Shown: positions 15,710-25,010 of the stretch, piece after piece
How the letters are laid out: each line of letters begins with the position of its first letter
How positions within the stretch are numbered: the first letter of the stretch is position 1
Assembly: GCA_019359505.1 (NCBI GenBank)
Contig: JAHHHD010000004.1
Span: forward strand, 62,001-126,000
Source of the DNA: Drouetiella hepatica Uher 2000/2452
GTDB lineage: Bacteria; Cyanobacteriota; Cyanobacteriia; Elainellales; Elainellaceae
Direction: 5' to 3'
DNA: 64,000 nt
Notes under the pieces: generated by a model
Told to the model about the DNA's origin: nothing
Databases searched by the model: none
The model's input: only the letters and a program-made list of their open reading frames with translations
Position numbers and translations under genes: made by a program

Positions 15710-16625
15710 GCCGCGCTCCTCATGCTCCTTGGTGTCAGATAATCTCAGGTCAATCAATACAAGGAAATTGACGAAATTCCCTCTTTCTAACAGATTTCTT
15801 TCTGGCTAAGCTATTTTGCAAAAAGCGAAACATCTGCCAGTAGAATCTACAGAAAATGCAGAATCCACAGAAAACAGGTTCAGTAGATTATTGTTCATAG
15901 CTATCCTTCGGCACATCTCACCTCACCACAGCCACACGAGAGCGCTGGGCAGAAGCAACCCATTCGGAATTCTTTGCCTGTAACGGATGATGCTAATATC
16001 TCTCCGATTGTAACTTTTCTCACAAAACTTGCACGTCTTTTTCGCACGTTTTGTCACAGCCATGTGACGGAAATGCTTGAAGTTGGCGTGAAGCGATCGC
16101 AATAATGTTCAATTCAGGATTAAAATCTAGCATTCAAGAGTGACTTAACAAAAAATTTGCGACTTAGGTACCCAGTCAGATTTACCGAGTTAGATGTTAA
16201 ACCGTCCTGCTTCTGTCGCACTACGAGATCCCAACTACGAGACCTCACCATGGGACAGCGCTAAACTATGCGGCAGATATAACGAAGGCATGTAGCCTAC
16301 ACTCGCTATTTTAATAAGTTCAGCACAATTACATACAAATTGCCTAGAGATGAAAACTATGAGTTTTTGTGCTAGCTCCGGCTCAAAACTTTTCGCTAAT
16401 TAAAGCTGGACGTTATGCAGGTCGGGCTTTAGATGAGCTAAATGCCAAATACCTTGATGCTAAATGCCTTAATAATTAGTAATACTTATTAGCAGAAGTA
16501 ACATTAGCTTCATGTTGAGTGTTTATTAGGCTCTTCAGTTAATTCATGTATTCTCTCAATACAAAATTTACGGTAAGACCTTCAAAAACTCGCAATCGAA
16601 AAAGCAAGGTGAAATCCCATCAAAA
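15710..16625. other. Long intergenic region upstream of sigA and the Trp-rich gene
   Basis: About 900 bp without a credible gene. It is AT-richer than its surroundings and lies between divergent genes, so it should hold both promoters; sigA genes of cyanobacteria often have several start sites. A GCGATCGC is present near 16095. A 33-codon ORF at 16194-16295 is the only short reading frame noted and has no support. No tRNA, repeat family or known RNA motif was recognised. Confidence 0.5.
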
Positions 16626-16889
16626 ATGTCTAAAAAGCAGAAGTTTCCCTACTTAGTGGGTTCTAAGTGGACGGCACAACAAACCACCTGGGGATGGCGA
16701 CATTTTCAGGTGATGAACCGTAAAAATCAGGGTCAGTGGGTATTTGCCGAAATGGTCGCAGCTTGTGATCCAACCGTTCGATTTTGGCTTAATGCCCAGC
16801 AGTTTAAGGATCGACGGCTGTGGCAGTCCGGTTGGCAATCGCTGCAAGAGATGACGGAAGCAGATTTGACAGAAGCTGATGTCAAGTGA
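16626..16889 (+). CDS. TIGR02450-family Trp-rich protein
   Basis: An 87-aa protein with eight tryptophans, beginning MSKKQKFPYLVGSKWTAQQTTWGW and continuing RHFQVMNRKN ... WVFAEMVAACDPTVRFWLN. This matches the small Trp-rich family TIGR02450, common in cyanobacteria and some marine proteobacteria. The closing helix has a degenerate five-residue repeat (MTEADLTEADVK) that reflects short repeats in the DNA. The protein is soluble and of unknown function. The gene stands alone and is followed within a few bases by a MITE-like repeat. Confidence 0.85.
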   Translation: MSKKQKFPYLVGSKWTAQQTTWGWRHFQVMNRKNQGQWVFAEMVAACDPTVRFWLNAQQFKDRRLWQSGWQSLQEMTEADLTEADVK

Positions 16890-16892
16890 TTC

Positions 16893-16998
16893 TTATACCG
16901 ATTTAAACGAATTTGTGGGCACATCGAACCTCAGAAGGGGCTTGGCACTGCCAAGCCCCTACCGGGATCTGTCGTGGTTCCAATTCAAATTGGTATTA
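16893..16998 (+). repeat. MITE-like dispersed repeat, copy 2
   Basis: 106 bp, near-identical to 1588-1693 in the same orientation; the three differences seen are C/T in the hairpin loop, C/G at the hairpin end and T/C near the right arm. Here the internal hairpin is intact (GGGGCTTGGCA / TGCCAAGCCCC). It begins 4 bp after the stop of the Trp-rich gene. Confidence 0.75.
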
Positions 16999-17024
16999 GA
17001 CAGTATGCAGTAATGCTCATTTTG

Positions 17025-17077
17025 CAACAAAGCTCGAAAAAAGCCTGCCTACAACGGGCTTTTTTCGGGCTTTGTTG
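17025..17077. repeat. Near-perfect palindrome, family C copy 2
   Basis: Arms CAACAAAGCTCGAAAAAAGCC and the matching GGCTTTTTTCGGGCTTTGTTG (one mismatch) flank a 10-nt loop. The conserved flank, seen at 5548 as AAAATGAGAATTGCTG, appears here on the left in reverse complement with small changes. One arm contains a T6 run, so a terminator function is possible. Confidence 0.7.
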
Positions 17078-17157
17078 AGCGCGAACTCTCCGATATAAAA
17101 ATTCCGATATAAAAATAAGGAGAACTACTGGGCAGTATAGTTTTAGTAGACTTTAAG

Positions 17158-17793
17158 CTACAGGTCGCCCTCTACTGCACCCGCACGGCAATCGGTCAGC
17201 CAGAGTCGAATCGCCTGAGCGATTACGCCCTGACTCGCATCTTGTGGTGCAGAGGTAAGGTGCTGGGTGGGTTGCTGCTGAGTAGGATAATCCCCGATCG
17301 CCGAAAACATCAGCACAAGCTGCCAGCTATAGCTCTGCGTTTGAGTGAGAAACAGCCAGTGATAATGCTGAAGCTTAACTGCTTCACCTGAAGCATATTG
17401 GCGTTCTAGAGTTGTGAAAAAAATCTGCGGTGGCTCGCTGAGTGAAGGTTCGCCGGATGAGGATTCGTTCAATAAGCGATTAGAGTTGAGCGGCAATGCC
17501 TGATAGTCGGGTTGCCCAGCCAATAAGACATATCCTGGTGTATCCGGGTCATTTTCTCTACGGGCAGCGGGGGGCGTGAGATAAGCCCTCTGATTGACTC
17601 GATTGGCGTAGCTAGGCAAATCGCGCAGCAGCAGTGGCATCAAATCTTCTAGTCGATCAGGACAGGCGATCGCTCGTCGGATAGGGTTTGAAGCCGCCTG
17701 AGCCACACTGCATAGCCACAGGCTGCCGATTAACCCTGTGCCGATCAATCCAACGATCCTTCCCAAGACTCTAATTTTCCCAATTCGCGGCAT
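17158..17793 (-). CDS. Exported hypothetical protein downstream of panB
   Basis: The ATG at 17793 gives 211 aa with a clear signal peptide: basic MPRIGKIRVLGR, the hydrophobic IVGLIGTGLIGSLWLCSV, and a likely cleavage at AQA-AS. The frame extends upstream into panB but that part is a shadow. The mature protein includes ACPDRLEDLMPLLLRDLPSYANRV and a later YHWLFLTQTQSYSWQLVLMFS strand pair; I know similar proteins as cyanobacterial conserved hypotheticals only. It starts 8 bp after the panB stop and is probably translated from the same mRNA. No catalytic motif is visible. Confidence 0.75.
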   Translation of the reverse strand: MPRIGKIRVLGRIVGLIGTGLIGSLWLCSVAQAASNPIRRAIACPDRLEDLMPLLLRDLPSYANRVNQRAYLTPPAARRENDPDTPGYVLLAGQPDYQALPLNSNRLLNESSSGEPSLSEPPQIFFTTLERQYASGEAVKLQHYHWLFLTQTQSYSWQLVLMFSAIGDYPTQQQPTQHLTSAPQDASQGVIAQAIRLWLTDCRAGAVEGDL

Positions 17794-17801
17794 TTTTAGA
17801 C

Positions 17802-18611
17802 CTATTTTTGGGTATCTGGTTTTCGGGTATCTGATCCAGGAAACTGATGTTCGCGCACTTCGGTACAGAAAGCCTGAGCTGCCTGAGCGATCGTTTCCCG
17901 CAAGTTGGCATAAGCCCTGGCAAAAGGCGGACTCCAATCCGATAAGCCCAGCAAATCTGCCGTCACCAACACCTGACCATCACAATGGGCACCTGCTCCA
18001 ATGCCAATTGTCGGGATGATGAGTTTTTGGGAGATGCGTAGCGCCAGATCATCTGGGATATGTTCTAGCACGATCGCAAAAGCTCCAGCTTGCTCTAGAG
18101 CGATCGCCTCCTGCAAGATTCGCTCTCCAGCTTCTGACGACTTGCCCTGCTGACGAAAACCGCCAAACTGATGCACAGACTGCGGCGTTAAACCTACATG
18201 CCCCATCACCGGAATTCCAACTTGCACCAGCCGCGCCACGGTTTGCACCATTAAGGGATAGCCGCCCTCTAGCTTAACGGCCTGTGCTCCCGTTTCTTTG
18301 AGGATGCGACCTGCCGATCGCATTGCCTGTTCTGGGCTTTCTTGATAAGTCATGAACGGCAGATCGACCACGAGAAGCGCCGCTTTTACGCCTCGTCGCA
18401 CGGCTTTGGCATGGTGAATCATCTCCTCCAGCGTTAGAGGAATGGTCGTGTCGTAGCCCAGGGCAACCATGGCTAGAGAATCGCCCACCATGATCACATC
18501 CACCCCGGCTTGATCGATCGCCTGGGCAATCAAGTAATCCCAGGCAGTCAAAACGGTAATGAGCCGTCCTTCTTTCTTGTAGCGAGTGAGCTGTTGCGTG
18601 TTGACTGCCAT
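17802..18611 (-). CDS. panB: 3-methyl-2-oxobutanoate hydroxymethyltransferase (ketopantoate synthesis)
   Basis: A 269-aa enzyme that transfers a hydroxymethyl group from methylene-tetrahydrofolate to alpha-ketoisovalerate, the first step to pantothenate and coenzyme A. Diagnostic segments are [54 protein letters not shown] and the late [17 protein letters not shown]. Length and start fit the family. It precedes an exported hypothetical gene with 8 bp between them. Cytoplasmic TIM-barrel enzyme. Confidence 0.96.
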   Translation of the reverse strand: MAVNTQQLTRYKKEGRLITVLTAWDYLIAQAIDQAGVDVIMVGDSLAMVALGYDTTIPLTLEEMIHHAKAVRRGVKAALLVVDLPFMTYQESPEQAMRSAGRILKETGAQAVKLEGGYPLMVQTVARLVQVGIPVMGHVGLTPQSVHQFGGFRQQGKSSEAGERILQEAIALEQAGAFAIVLEHIPDDLALRISQKLIIPTIGIGAGAHCDGQVLVTADLLGLSDWSPPFARAYANLRETIAQAAQAFCTEVREHQFPGSDTRKPDTQK

Positions 18612-18669
18612 AGAAAAGGCTCCCTGAGGAGTTGGGGGCGAAGCTTAAATTTTACCAAACCGTAGCCCC

Positions 18670-19857
18670 CTAGCCTCTCGGCACATAGTCCACAGCTTGC
18701 TCTGCCGGAGTCAGATCTTCCCAAGCCAGATCGCGGCGTAGCACCTTGCCGCCAGGTGAGGCAATGAGCTTGGGTAATTCCTGCTGGTTGACTCGCTCCA
18801 TCGTGGAGGCATCAAAGGTGGTGTAGCGTGTGTGTGCGGATGCTGAATCGATATCAACGATCGTCAAAGTTTTGCGAGGGGGCAGGTCGCCATTGAGCAA
18901 AGGTCGCACACCAGAACCCAAGATGCCGCAATGCAACAGCTCAAGCTGACCCTTGTGCCCCGGATAATAGGCGTGATCATGTCCGCTAACGTAGGTATGA
19001 ACCTGGTGGCGCTCTAGGAGCGATCGCAGTCCTTCCGCGTTTTCCAGATACTCACCCGGATCAGCTCGCCCGACCGTGATGCCATAGAGCGGCAGATGTC
19101 CTACTACAATCCGTAGTTTTGCTGCCTTTGCTGCGGGACTCGATAAACTTTGCTCTGCCCAAGCCAATTGATCAGCCGGAATCTGAGCGCTAGAGGCATC
19201 CCAGATCAAAAAGAAAATATCCTTTTGCTGGAAGGTGTAGTAGAAAGGAAACTTGGCGCGATCGACAAAGTTTAGCCCCGGATCATGCTGAGGCTGATTC
19301 CAGTAGTCGTTTGCCAAATCGCGCTCCGCGCCAAACAGCAAGCCGCCATTGATTGCCTGAGCCGAAGAAGCATCATGATTACCCAAGGTAAAGCCGTAGG
19401 GAATTTTGGCGGTGCGCAGAGGTGCGCTGACATGCTGATCAAACGCTGCCCACATCGCTTCAATCTCCGAGCGCGTCAGCGAAGGCTGCTGTCCGGCAAC
19501 CATGTCGCCGCCACACAGCACCAGATCGGGCTGCCAAGAGGGGATTCGGGCGATCGCGTTATCTACCTCTACTTCATAATCCGTAGAGCCATATTGACTA
19601 TTGAGGTCGCTAATGACGACAATCCGCACGTCCCCTCTAGGGGGATTAAGGGGATCGGTGATCTCAGGCACCGCACTTGGGCTAGGAGCAGCCACAGGGT
19701 TCTGGCTGGCTGGACTGCTGTATTCATTGAGATCAATGGAGCTACGAGCCTCAGTCAGTGCGCTTTGACCTGCTGCCCATCTCTGAGCCACGACAGATAA
19801 GCCCACCCCGCCAAAGGCTCCACCCAACAACAAAAACTGACGGCGATTTAGCGGCAT
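18670..19857 (-). CDS. Tat-exported metallophosphoesterase
   Basis: A 395-aa calcineurin-like phosphoesterase. Residues 4-9 (NRRQFLLLGG follows the Met) form a Tat signal with a hydrophobic core, and an AG-QS cleavage is plausible. A Ser/Pro linker leads to metal-binding motifs: VVISDLNSQYG (D), LVLCGGDMVAG (GD), GNHDASS (GNHD), VVGHLPLYG (GH) and SGHDHAYYPGHKG (GHxH). It should fold with two metal ions and act in the periplasm on phosphoesters or nucleotides; the substrate is unknown. It neighbours panB but is separated by about 60 bp. Confidence 0.9.
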   Translation of the reverse strand: MPLNRRQFLLLGGAFGGVGLSVVAQRWAAGQSALTEARSSIDLNEYSSPASQNPVAAPSPSAVPEITDPLNPPRGDVRIVVISDLNSQYGSTDYEVEVDNAIARIPSWQPDLVLCGGDMVAGQQPSLTRSEIEAMWAAFDQHVSAPLRTAKIPYGFTLGNHDASSAQAINGGLLFGAERDLANDYWNQPQHDPGLNFVDRAKFPFYYTFQQKDIFFLIWDASSAQIPADQLAWAEQSLSSPAAKAAKLRIVVGHLPLYGITVGRADPGEYLENAEGLRSLLERHQVHTYVSGHDHAYYPGHKGQLELLHCGILGSGVRPLLNGDLPPRKTLTIVDIDSASAHTRYTTFDASTMERVNQQELPKLIASPGGKVLRRDLAWEDLTPAEQAVDYVPRG

Positions 19858-19879
19858 AGGGCGATCGGCTCTTTCAAAG

Positions 19880-20533
19880 CTAGGTAGATTGAGATTGACT
19901 TCGCAAAAGGTTGAAACCTAACGCAATATACACGCATCCTGCAATTCGTTCCAGTTCTTTCATCACTCTTGTTTCCCTTCGTAGCCTTCTGGAGGCAGTT
20001 GCAGCAAACAGTGCAACGAGCAAGCACCATAACGTACCGCCTACAACAAAAACAGTGCCCAGAAAGAGAAAGGGTAATGCGCCAAGTTGAGCTGTTGGCA
20101 CCACAAACTGAGGCAGAAAGGCAAGAAAGAAAATGGCTACTTTAGGATTCAGAACATTGGTCAAAACGCCCTGACGATAAATTTTCCAGCAACTTACTGA
20201 ATGGAGTTCTGAAACGGTGTGAAATTCAGGAGTTACTGAGGGTCGAGATTTTTTCAGCAGAGCTTGAACACCGAGGTAGATCAGGTATGCTGCTCCAACA
20301 AACTTAACGGTCAAAAACGCCCAGGCTGAGGTTGCCAGGATAGCAGATAATCCAAATGCTGCAAATAATGTGTGAATCAGTATTCCCGTACTAACCCCTA
20401 ATACTGATATCCAGCCTGCTTGGCGACCTCGTGCAATACTTTGGGTGAGAATATACAAAGTATCTGATCCTGGCGTGATCCAGAGTAGAAAACTGGAAAA
20501 GAGAAACGCCGATAAATTATGAGTCCCAAGCAT
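19880..20533 (-). CDS. LysE/RhtB-family amino-acid exporter
   Basis: A 217-aa inner-membrane protein with about six hydrophobic helices. The N-terminal AFLFSSFLLWITPGSDTLYILTQSI holds the family's TPGPx-like motif (here TPGSDT), followed by RQAGWISVLGVSTG and GAAYLIYLGVQALL, both typical of LysE/RhtB. NPKVAIFFLAFLPQF in the middle is also diagnostic. Such proteins export amino acids or derivatives by proton exchange. The substrate is not predictable. It lies 22 bp upstream of the metallophosphoesterase gene in the same direction. Confidence 0.9.
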   Translation of the reverse strand: MLGTHNLSAFLFSSFLLWITPGSDTLYILTQSIARGRQAGWISVLGVSTGILIHTLFAAFGLSAILATSAWAFLTVKFVGAAYLIYLGVQALLKKSRPSVTPEFHTVSELHSVSCWKIYRQGVLTNVLNPKVAIFFLAFLPQFVVPTAQLGALPFLFLGTVFVVGGTLWCLLVALFAATASRRLRRETRVMKELERIAGCVYIALGFNLLRSQSQST

Positions 20534-20559
20534 ATTGATTGTTTAAATATCAAAGAATA

Positions 20560-21141
20560 TCAAAGACTTGCAAAATCAATATTCTCATAGAGATCAGTAA
20601 TTTGGATTTGAACTTCAAATGTGTTGAGGGACAACGTGATATTGAGATCATCGTATTCTGAGAACAGCCATTGATTGGCAGCCGTCTTTACATGGTGTTC
20701 TACATGAATGCGATACTGATCGATAAGGAGATATTCACAGAAGTTTTCGATCGCCCGGTAAGCAGAAAACTTTTCGCCATGGTCATAATCTTGTGTCGAT
20801 TGAGATAACACTTCAGCTATGAAGCAAGGATTCATGATGGTATCGGTTCGTCTAGGCTGGAGTTGCAGCGGCTTTTTGACAACCATGACATTAGGGTAGG
20901 TATAGAGATTGCGATGCGGAATCCAAAGCCGTTGATCGGCACCAAAAAATCGATAAGCTTTCCCTCGCAAAGCAGATTTTAGAAGGGTTATAAGGTTAAT
21001 TGCTAGTTCGTTATGGGCAGGTGTACCCCCTGCCATGAGCCTAATTGCTCCACCGACATATTCATGGCGTTCCTCTGAGACAACTTCAAACTCTAGATAC
21101 TCTTCGCAAGTGTAGGTTTGCTGTTCAAGTGCCTGTGTCAT
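20560..21141 (-). CDS. Uma2-family (DUF820) putative endonuclease
   Basis: A 193-aa Uma2 protein, the second in the window. It begins with YTCEEYLEFEVVSEERHEYVGG, contains NELAINLITLL, the Asp region YTYPNVMVV and FIAEVLSQSTQDYDHGEKF with the catalytic Glu, then ENFCEYLLIDQY. The usual ExK is here AEVLSQS, which is also common in the family. Composition is more AT-rich than the neighbours. It lies 26 bp upstream of the LysE gene but no functional link is apparent. Its function is unknown beyond fold-based nuclease prediction. Confidence 0.88.
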   Translation of the reverse strand: MTQALEQQTYTCEEYLEFEVVSEERHEYVGGAIRLMAGGTPAHNELAINLITLLKSALRGKAYRFFGADQRLWIPHRNLYTYPNVMVVKKPLQLQPRRTDTIMNPCFIAEVLSQSTQDYDHGEKFSAYRAIENFCEYLLIDQYRIHVEHHVKTAANQWLFSEYDDLNITLSLNTFEVQIQITDLYENIDFASL

Positions 21142-21335
21142 AGTGGAATTCCGACTCCTGAAACTTCATGTCCCAATTCTGCGATTCTGACCTATGGACT
21201 GCCATTTGGAAGTCTATGTTTTAGAGATCTATTCGTTTGAAGCTATATTTCTTAACCTTATTCTCCGACATCTAAGGCAAAATCGAGGTGGACAAGAAAT
21301 AGAGTCAGCATTGCCTTACTTTAAGGGAACCCGCT

Positions 21336-22124
21336 ATGTCGCAACCACCTGACGATCGCTCAACAGAACTACCTTTGCAGCCCGTAGAACCTGCCGAACC
21401 TGTTCATGGCACTATCCAGTCTGGCAATAAAGCCCAATCTGGCAGTCAAGTCAAGTCCAGCAATAAAGTTGCGGCACTTTTTCGGATGCTGGGGCAGATC
21501 TTAGGCATTGTGCTTGCTGCGCTGCCGTTGGCGTTTAATCTTCTGCGTCAGCTTGCCCAGCTTGGATTAAAAGGGCTGAGAAGTATTCAGGTTTGGTGGG
21601 TCGCCACTTTGCCCAAAATCCGATCGCGCCTTCCAGAACCCTGGAAAACTAAGCTGCCTGAGCAGATTTTAACGGCGATCGCTCTCCTCTTTCTCTTGTC
21701 TTTCCTGTCGGTCACACTGGCGCTGCTGCCCGGAAAGCCTCCTTCCTTGGTCAAAGCTCCTAGCTCTAACGTGCCGAATCTGCCTAATGAGCCAGCGCCT
21801 GTGAGGCTTCCCAATGCCGTCAGCCTAAATAAGCTGACCAAAATCCAGGATCAGCTCGCCGAAATCACAGCATCCTATGCTGAAGGTCTGGTGGAATCTG
21901 TGCAGGTCGATCGCCATAGTCGCCTGAAAGTGACAGTCGGCGATGCTTGGTATGCTCTGGAGCCAGGACAGCAGGATAAACTTGCCAATGAGGTCTTGAA
22001 GCGATCGTACAAACTGAAGTTTGATCAGCTCGAACTCACTGATCCAGAAGGAGTGCTTTTGGCTCGTAGCCCTGTAGTCGGTTCGGGCATACTGATGCTG
22101 GAAAGGGTCAGTCCTGGAATCTGA
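21336..22124 (+). CDS. Membrane-anchored hypothetical protein
   Basis: A 262-aa protein. The first 45 residues are Pro/Glu/Ser-rich and disordered. A hydrophobic segment (ILGIVLAALPLAFNLL) precedes a basic region, and a second strong transmembrane helix (ILTAIALLFLLSFLSVTLALLPG) lies near residue 115. After a Pro-rich linker comes a soluble domain (LTKIQDQLAEITASYAEGLVESVQVDRHSRLKV ... DAWYALEPGQQDKLANEV) with the look of a small alpha/beta domain exposed to one side of the membrane. I recognise it only as a cyanobacterial conserved hypothetical type. A Uma2 gene follows in the same direction after 56 bp. Confidence 0.8.
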   Translation: MSQPPDDRSTELPLQPVEPAEPVHGTIQSGNKAQSGSQVKSSNKVAALFRMLGQILGIVLAALPLAFNLLRQLAQLGLKGLRSIQVWWVATLPKIRSRLPEPWKTKLPEQILTAIALLFLLSFLSVTLALLPGKPPSLVKAPSSNVPNLPNEPAPVRLPNAVSLNKLTKIQDQLAEITASYAEGLVESVQVDRHSRLKVTVGDAWYALEPGQQDKLANEVLKRSYKLKFDQLELTDPEGVLLARSPVVGSGILMLERVSPGI

Positions 22125-22180
22125 ATCTTGGGGTGCCCAAAAACCTTTTAGAGTAAAGTTGCTTATCGGGAGGGCGGACA

Positions 22181-22879
22181 ATGCTGCCATCTGACCTGAA
22201 ATCTAGATTGCCGAGCAGTGACGAATTAGTTGATTCGGACGATTTTCCTGTGGATAACGAGGAGCAGAATTTTATCCCCAACGTGTTGCTGTTTCTCTTG
22301 GAACACGTTTGGAAACACCGGAATGACTGGTTTTTTGCGGTAGACATGGGGGTTTATCACACGACCGGAGCGCATCCCAAAGTGCCCGTGGTGCCTGATG
22401 GTTTTCTGAGCTTAGGCGTGGAGCGGCGTAAGGGCAGTAAAGCGCGCAAGAGCTACATTACGTGGGAAGAAAATGGTATTCCGCCTATCTTGGCGTTGGA
22501 AGTCGTGTCTCAAACCCCAGGCGGTGAGTACGACGAGAAACTAGAGATTTATGCCAGATTGGGCGTATTGTACTATATAGTCTACAATCCGCAATTTTGG
22601 CGGCGCGATGGGCATCTACCGTTTGAGGTTTATCGATTGGTCAACGATGTTTATGAGTTACAGGTTGGCGAACCGTTTTGGATGCCGGAAATAGGGTTAG
22701 GAGTTGGGCGCTGTCGATTGCCAGCCGATCCCTTGGAGCGAGAGGTATTGAGCTGGTATGACTCGAAAGGCGATCGCTGGCTGAGCGAAGCAGAGGCAGA
22801 ACGACAAAGAGCAGATGCGCAGCAGCAAAGAGCAGACCAGCTAGCCGAACGACTGCGACAGCTCGGAGAGGAGATCTAG
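22181..22879 (+). CDS. Uma2-family putative endonuclease with C-terminal coiled coil
   Basis: A 232-aa Uma2 protein. The nuclease-fold core shows VVPDGFLSLGV (Asp), ILALEVVSQTPGGEYDEKLEIYARLGVLYYIVYNP, and a final WYDSKGDRWLS. Residues about 205-232 are a charged repeat (EAEAERQRADAQQQRADQLAERL) that should form a coiled coil, a common tail in the cyanobacterial Uma2 proteins. Its core begins with a 35-residue polar lead-in. It is convergent with the antiporter gene, whose stop lies 7 bp away. Role unknown. Confidence 0.9.
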   Translation: MLPSDLKSRLPSSDELVDSDDFPVDNEEQNFIPNVLLFLLEHVWKHRNDWFFAVDMGVYHTTGAHPKVPVVPDGFLSLGVERRKGSKARKSYITWEENGIPPILALEVVSQTPGGEYDEKLEIYARLGVLYYIVYNPQFWRRDGHLPFEVYRLVNDVYELQVGEPFWMPEIGLGVGRCRLPADPLEREVLSWYDSKGDRWLSEAEAERQRADAQQQRADQLAERLRQLGEEI

Positions 22880-22886
22880 ACTCAAT

Positions 22887-24791
22887 CTAATCCCCCAGAT
22901 CTAGAGATAATGCCGCCATCGGGATTTCCTCGACACGCGGCAGTTTTTCGGCGATTAGGAGCGGCTGACTATTGCTGCCAGAAAGCTGGCGGAGTAGCTT
23001 CGGTCGTGGATCATGCAGCAGATAAATGATCCGATCGCCCATCTGCCACTCTTCGGCACTGGGAATCACCATAAGGCGATCGTCTCGTTCCATCAAGATG
23101 GGAATCAGCTCTTCAGCCCGGATTAGCGCCCTGAGATGAGCCTGCTGGAACTGGAAGCTGTCTTCCCGCAGCGTTGTTTCGCCTAGCTTTACGGCTTTAT
23201 CGGTCAAGTAGCTATTCCAGGTCTTGAGGGAAATTTGGGCAGCAAAGGCTTGCTGCACTTTAATGACGCTGCCGTTAGCTTGCAAATCGCCACTTGGAAA
23301 AACCGCCAGCACTCTAGGCGGCTGAAATTCTTCAGCGGCACGCTGAGCCAGCACCAGATTTACCTCACCATTATTCGTCATGGCTAGGAACGTCCCGGCT
23401 GTTGCCAGACCTGCCTCCTCTAAGACATTGGCATCTAAAGCGCTGCTTGAGAAAACCTTGAAGCCCTCTTGTTCAGCTTGTTGACAAGCTTCAGGATCGG
23501 TGTCGATCAGCACAACAGACTCGTTGCGATCGCGGAACATCCTTCCGACCAGCAAACTTAGCGGATTGCAGCCCACAATCACAGCTCCAGTTGCCTGAGT
23601 TGAAGTCACTCCCAGCAGCCGCGCCACCCAACCCGCCGTTAGACCCTGCAAAAACACAGTCGAGAGAATCGTTAGAAACACTAGCGCTTTAATCGAAGCG
23701 CCGCCGTTGATGCCGCGTTCGGTCAGCACGATCGCAAATAGAGAAGCCACCGAAGCCGAGACAATGCCTCGCGGAGCCACCCAGCATAGAAACAGCTTTT
23801 GTCGCCAGTTGAGTCCGCTATTCCAGGTGCAGCACCAGATGTTGACGGGGCGCACCACAAACATCAGAGCAGCAACGGTGAACAGTGCCCCTTCTCCAAG
23901 GGCAAAAATACTGGCGATCGATAGCTCAGCTGCCAGCAGCACAAACAGCACCGACACAGCAAGCACCGTGAGCTGACTTTTGAATCGCCGCAATAGCCGC
24001 TCTTCAGGTAGGGAATAGGAACTCAAGACCAGTCCGGCAACCACCATCGTCATTAATCCCGACTCGCTCTGAATCAGCTGAGCCGTGCTAAACAGCCCCC
24101 AAACCCCTGCCAGCACCACTAAATTCTTTAAATCATCAGAGAGTGTCTTTGCATGTTTAAGCACCAGCCCCAGCCCCCAGCCGCCGATCGCCCCGATGCT
24201 TCCGCCAATACCCAACCGCAGCAGCAGACCGCTAATCACCGACAGCGGATCAGCATCGCCGTTGAGAATAATATCCAGCACCACAACCGCCAGAATTGCG
24301 CCCACCGGATCAATCAAAACGCCTTCGCCCTCTAGCAGCGTTGCAATGGAGCGATCGACCTTCACCTGTTTGAGCAGCGGGCTAATCACTGTCGGGCCAG
24401 TGACTACGACCAGCGCCGCATAGAGAAAGGCGATCGCCCAAGGAAATTCGCTCAACCAGTGAGCCGCCATGCCGCCACCCATCAGCGTAATCAGCGATCC
24501 AAACGTCACCAGATTGCGCAAACTGCCTGATACTCTACCCAAATCACGTAGCTCTAGATTAAGCCCGCCTTCAAACAGAATTAGCGCTACGGACAGCGAA
24601 ACAATCACTTCTAGCCCGGTGCCCAGCAAGTTAGGATGCAATACGCCAATGCCATCTGTACCCAGAACCATGCCAAACAACAGCAAAAAAACGATGCTGG
24701 GGACTTTCAAATAGTCTGCCAGGACTTGAGCACTGATGCCCGCAATTACGGTAATGACGATTTGCAGGGTAATCTCAGGAGCCGCATCCAT
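22887..24791 (-). CDS. Cation/proton antiporter (CPA1/NhaP type) with RCK (TrkA) domains
   Basis: A 634-aa membrane transporter. About 12 hydrophobic helices fill residues 1-400, with the conserved VALILFEGGLNLEL region and a probable ion site VVVTGPTVISPLLKQV followed by EGEGVLIDPVGAILAVV. A TrkA-N type nucleotide-binding domain follows (AVIVGCNPLSLLVGRMF ... VVLIDTDPEACQQAEQEG), then a TrkA-C-like region (LGETTLREDSFQFQQAHL ... IIYLLHDP). It should exchange Na+ or K+ for protons under nucleotide control. The gene is monocistronic and convergent with a Uma2 gene. Confidence 0.93.
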   Translation of the reverse strand: MDAAPEITLQIVITVIAGISAQVLADYLKVPSIVFLLLFGMVLGTDGIGVLHPNLLGTGLEVIVSLSVALILFEGGLNLELRDLGRVSGSLRNLVTFGSLITLMGGGMAAHWLSEFPWAIAFLYAALVVVTGPTVISPLLKQVKVDRSIATLLEGEGVLIDPVGAILAVVVLDIILNGDADPLSVISGLLLRLGIGGSIGAIGGWGLGLVLKHAKTLSDDLKNLVVLAGVWGLFSTAQLIQSESGLMTMVVAGLVLSSYSLPEERLLRRFKSQLTVLAVSVLFVLLAAELSIASIFALGEGALFTVAALMFVVRPVNIWCCTWNSGLNWRQKLFLCWVAPRGIVSASVASLFAIVLTERGINGGASIKALVFLTILSTVFLQGLTAGWVARLLGVTSTQATGAVIVGCNPLSLLVGRMFRDRNESVVLIDTDPEACQQAEQEGFKVFSSSALDANVLEEAGLATAGTFLAMTNNGEVNLVLAQRAAEEFQPPRVLAVFPSGDLQANGSVIKVQQAFAAQISLKTWNSYLTDKAVKLGETTLREDSFQFQQAHLRALIRAEELIPILMERDDRLMVIPSAEEWQMGDRIIYLLHDPRPKLLRQLSGSNSQPLLIAEKLPRVEEIPMAALSLDLGD

Positions 24792-24923
24792 AAATCAGAG
24801 TTACAAAATCAGGAACGTTAGAAGCAGACAAAAAGATTTGCTTGAAGCTTTTACGAAAAGTCTTGACCTTAAACCTCCACTTCATTTATACCCATAGGAT
24901 TCTGGGCATTACTCAATCTGGGC

Positions 24924-24973
24924 ATGAATTTTTTGGGAAAGGGACGCTCCGTAACCTTTCCCAAAAAATTCAT
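24924..24973. repeat. Perfect palindrome upstream of the antiporter gene
   Basis: 19-bp arms (ATGAATTTTTTGGGAAAGG and its exact complement) around a 12-nt loop GACGCTCCGTAA. It is AT-rich outside and GC-rich inside, like the palindromes at 27900-27943 and 1690-1734, but the sequence is unique in the window. Confidence 0.75.
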
Positions 24974-25010
24974 ACATAAAATCAGAAACGCCTGATTCTG
25001 ATATGGCAAC

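Noticed and set aside
16194-16295. A 33-codon ORF in the gap upstream of sigA
   Set aside because: No ribosome binding site, no hydrophobic or conserved pattern; such lengths occur by chance in 900 bp.
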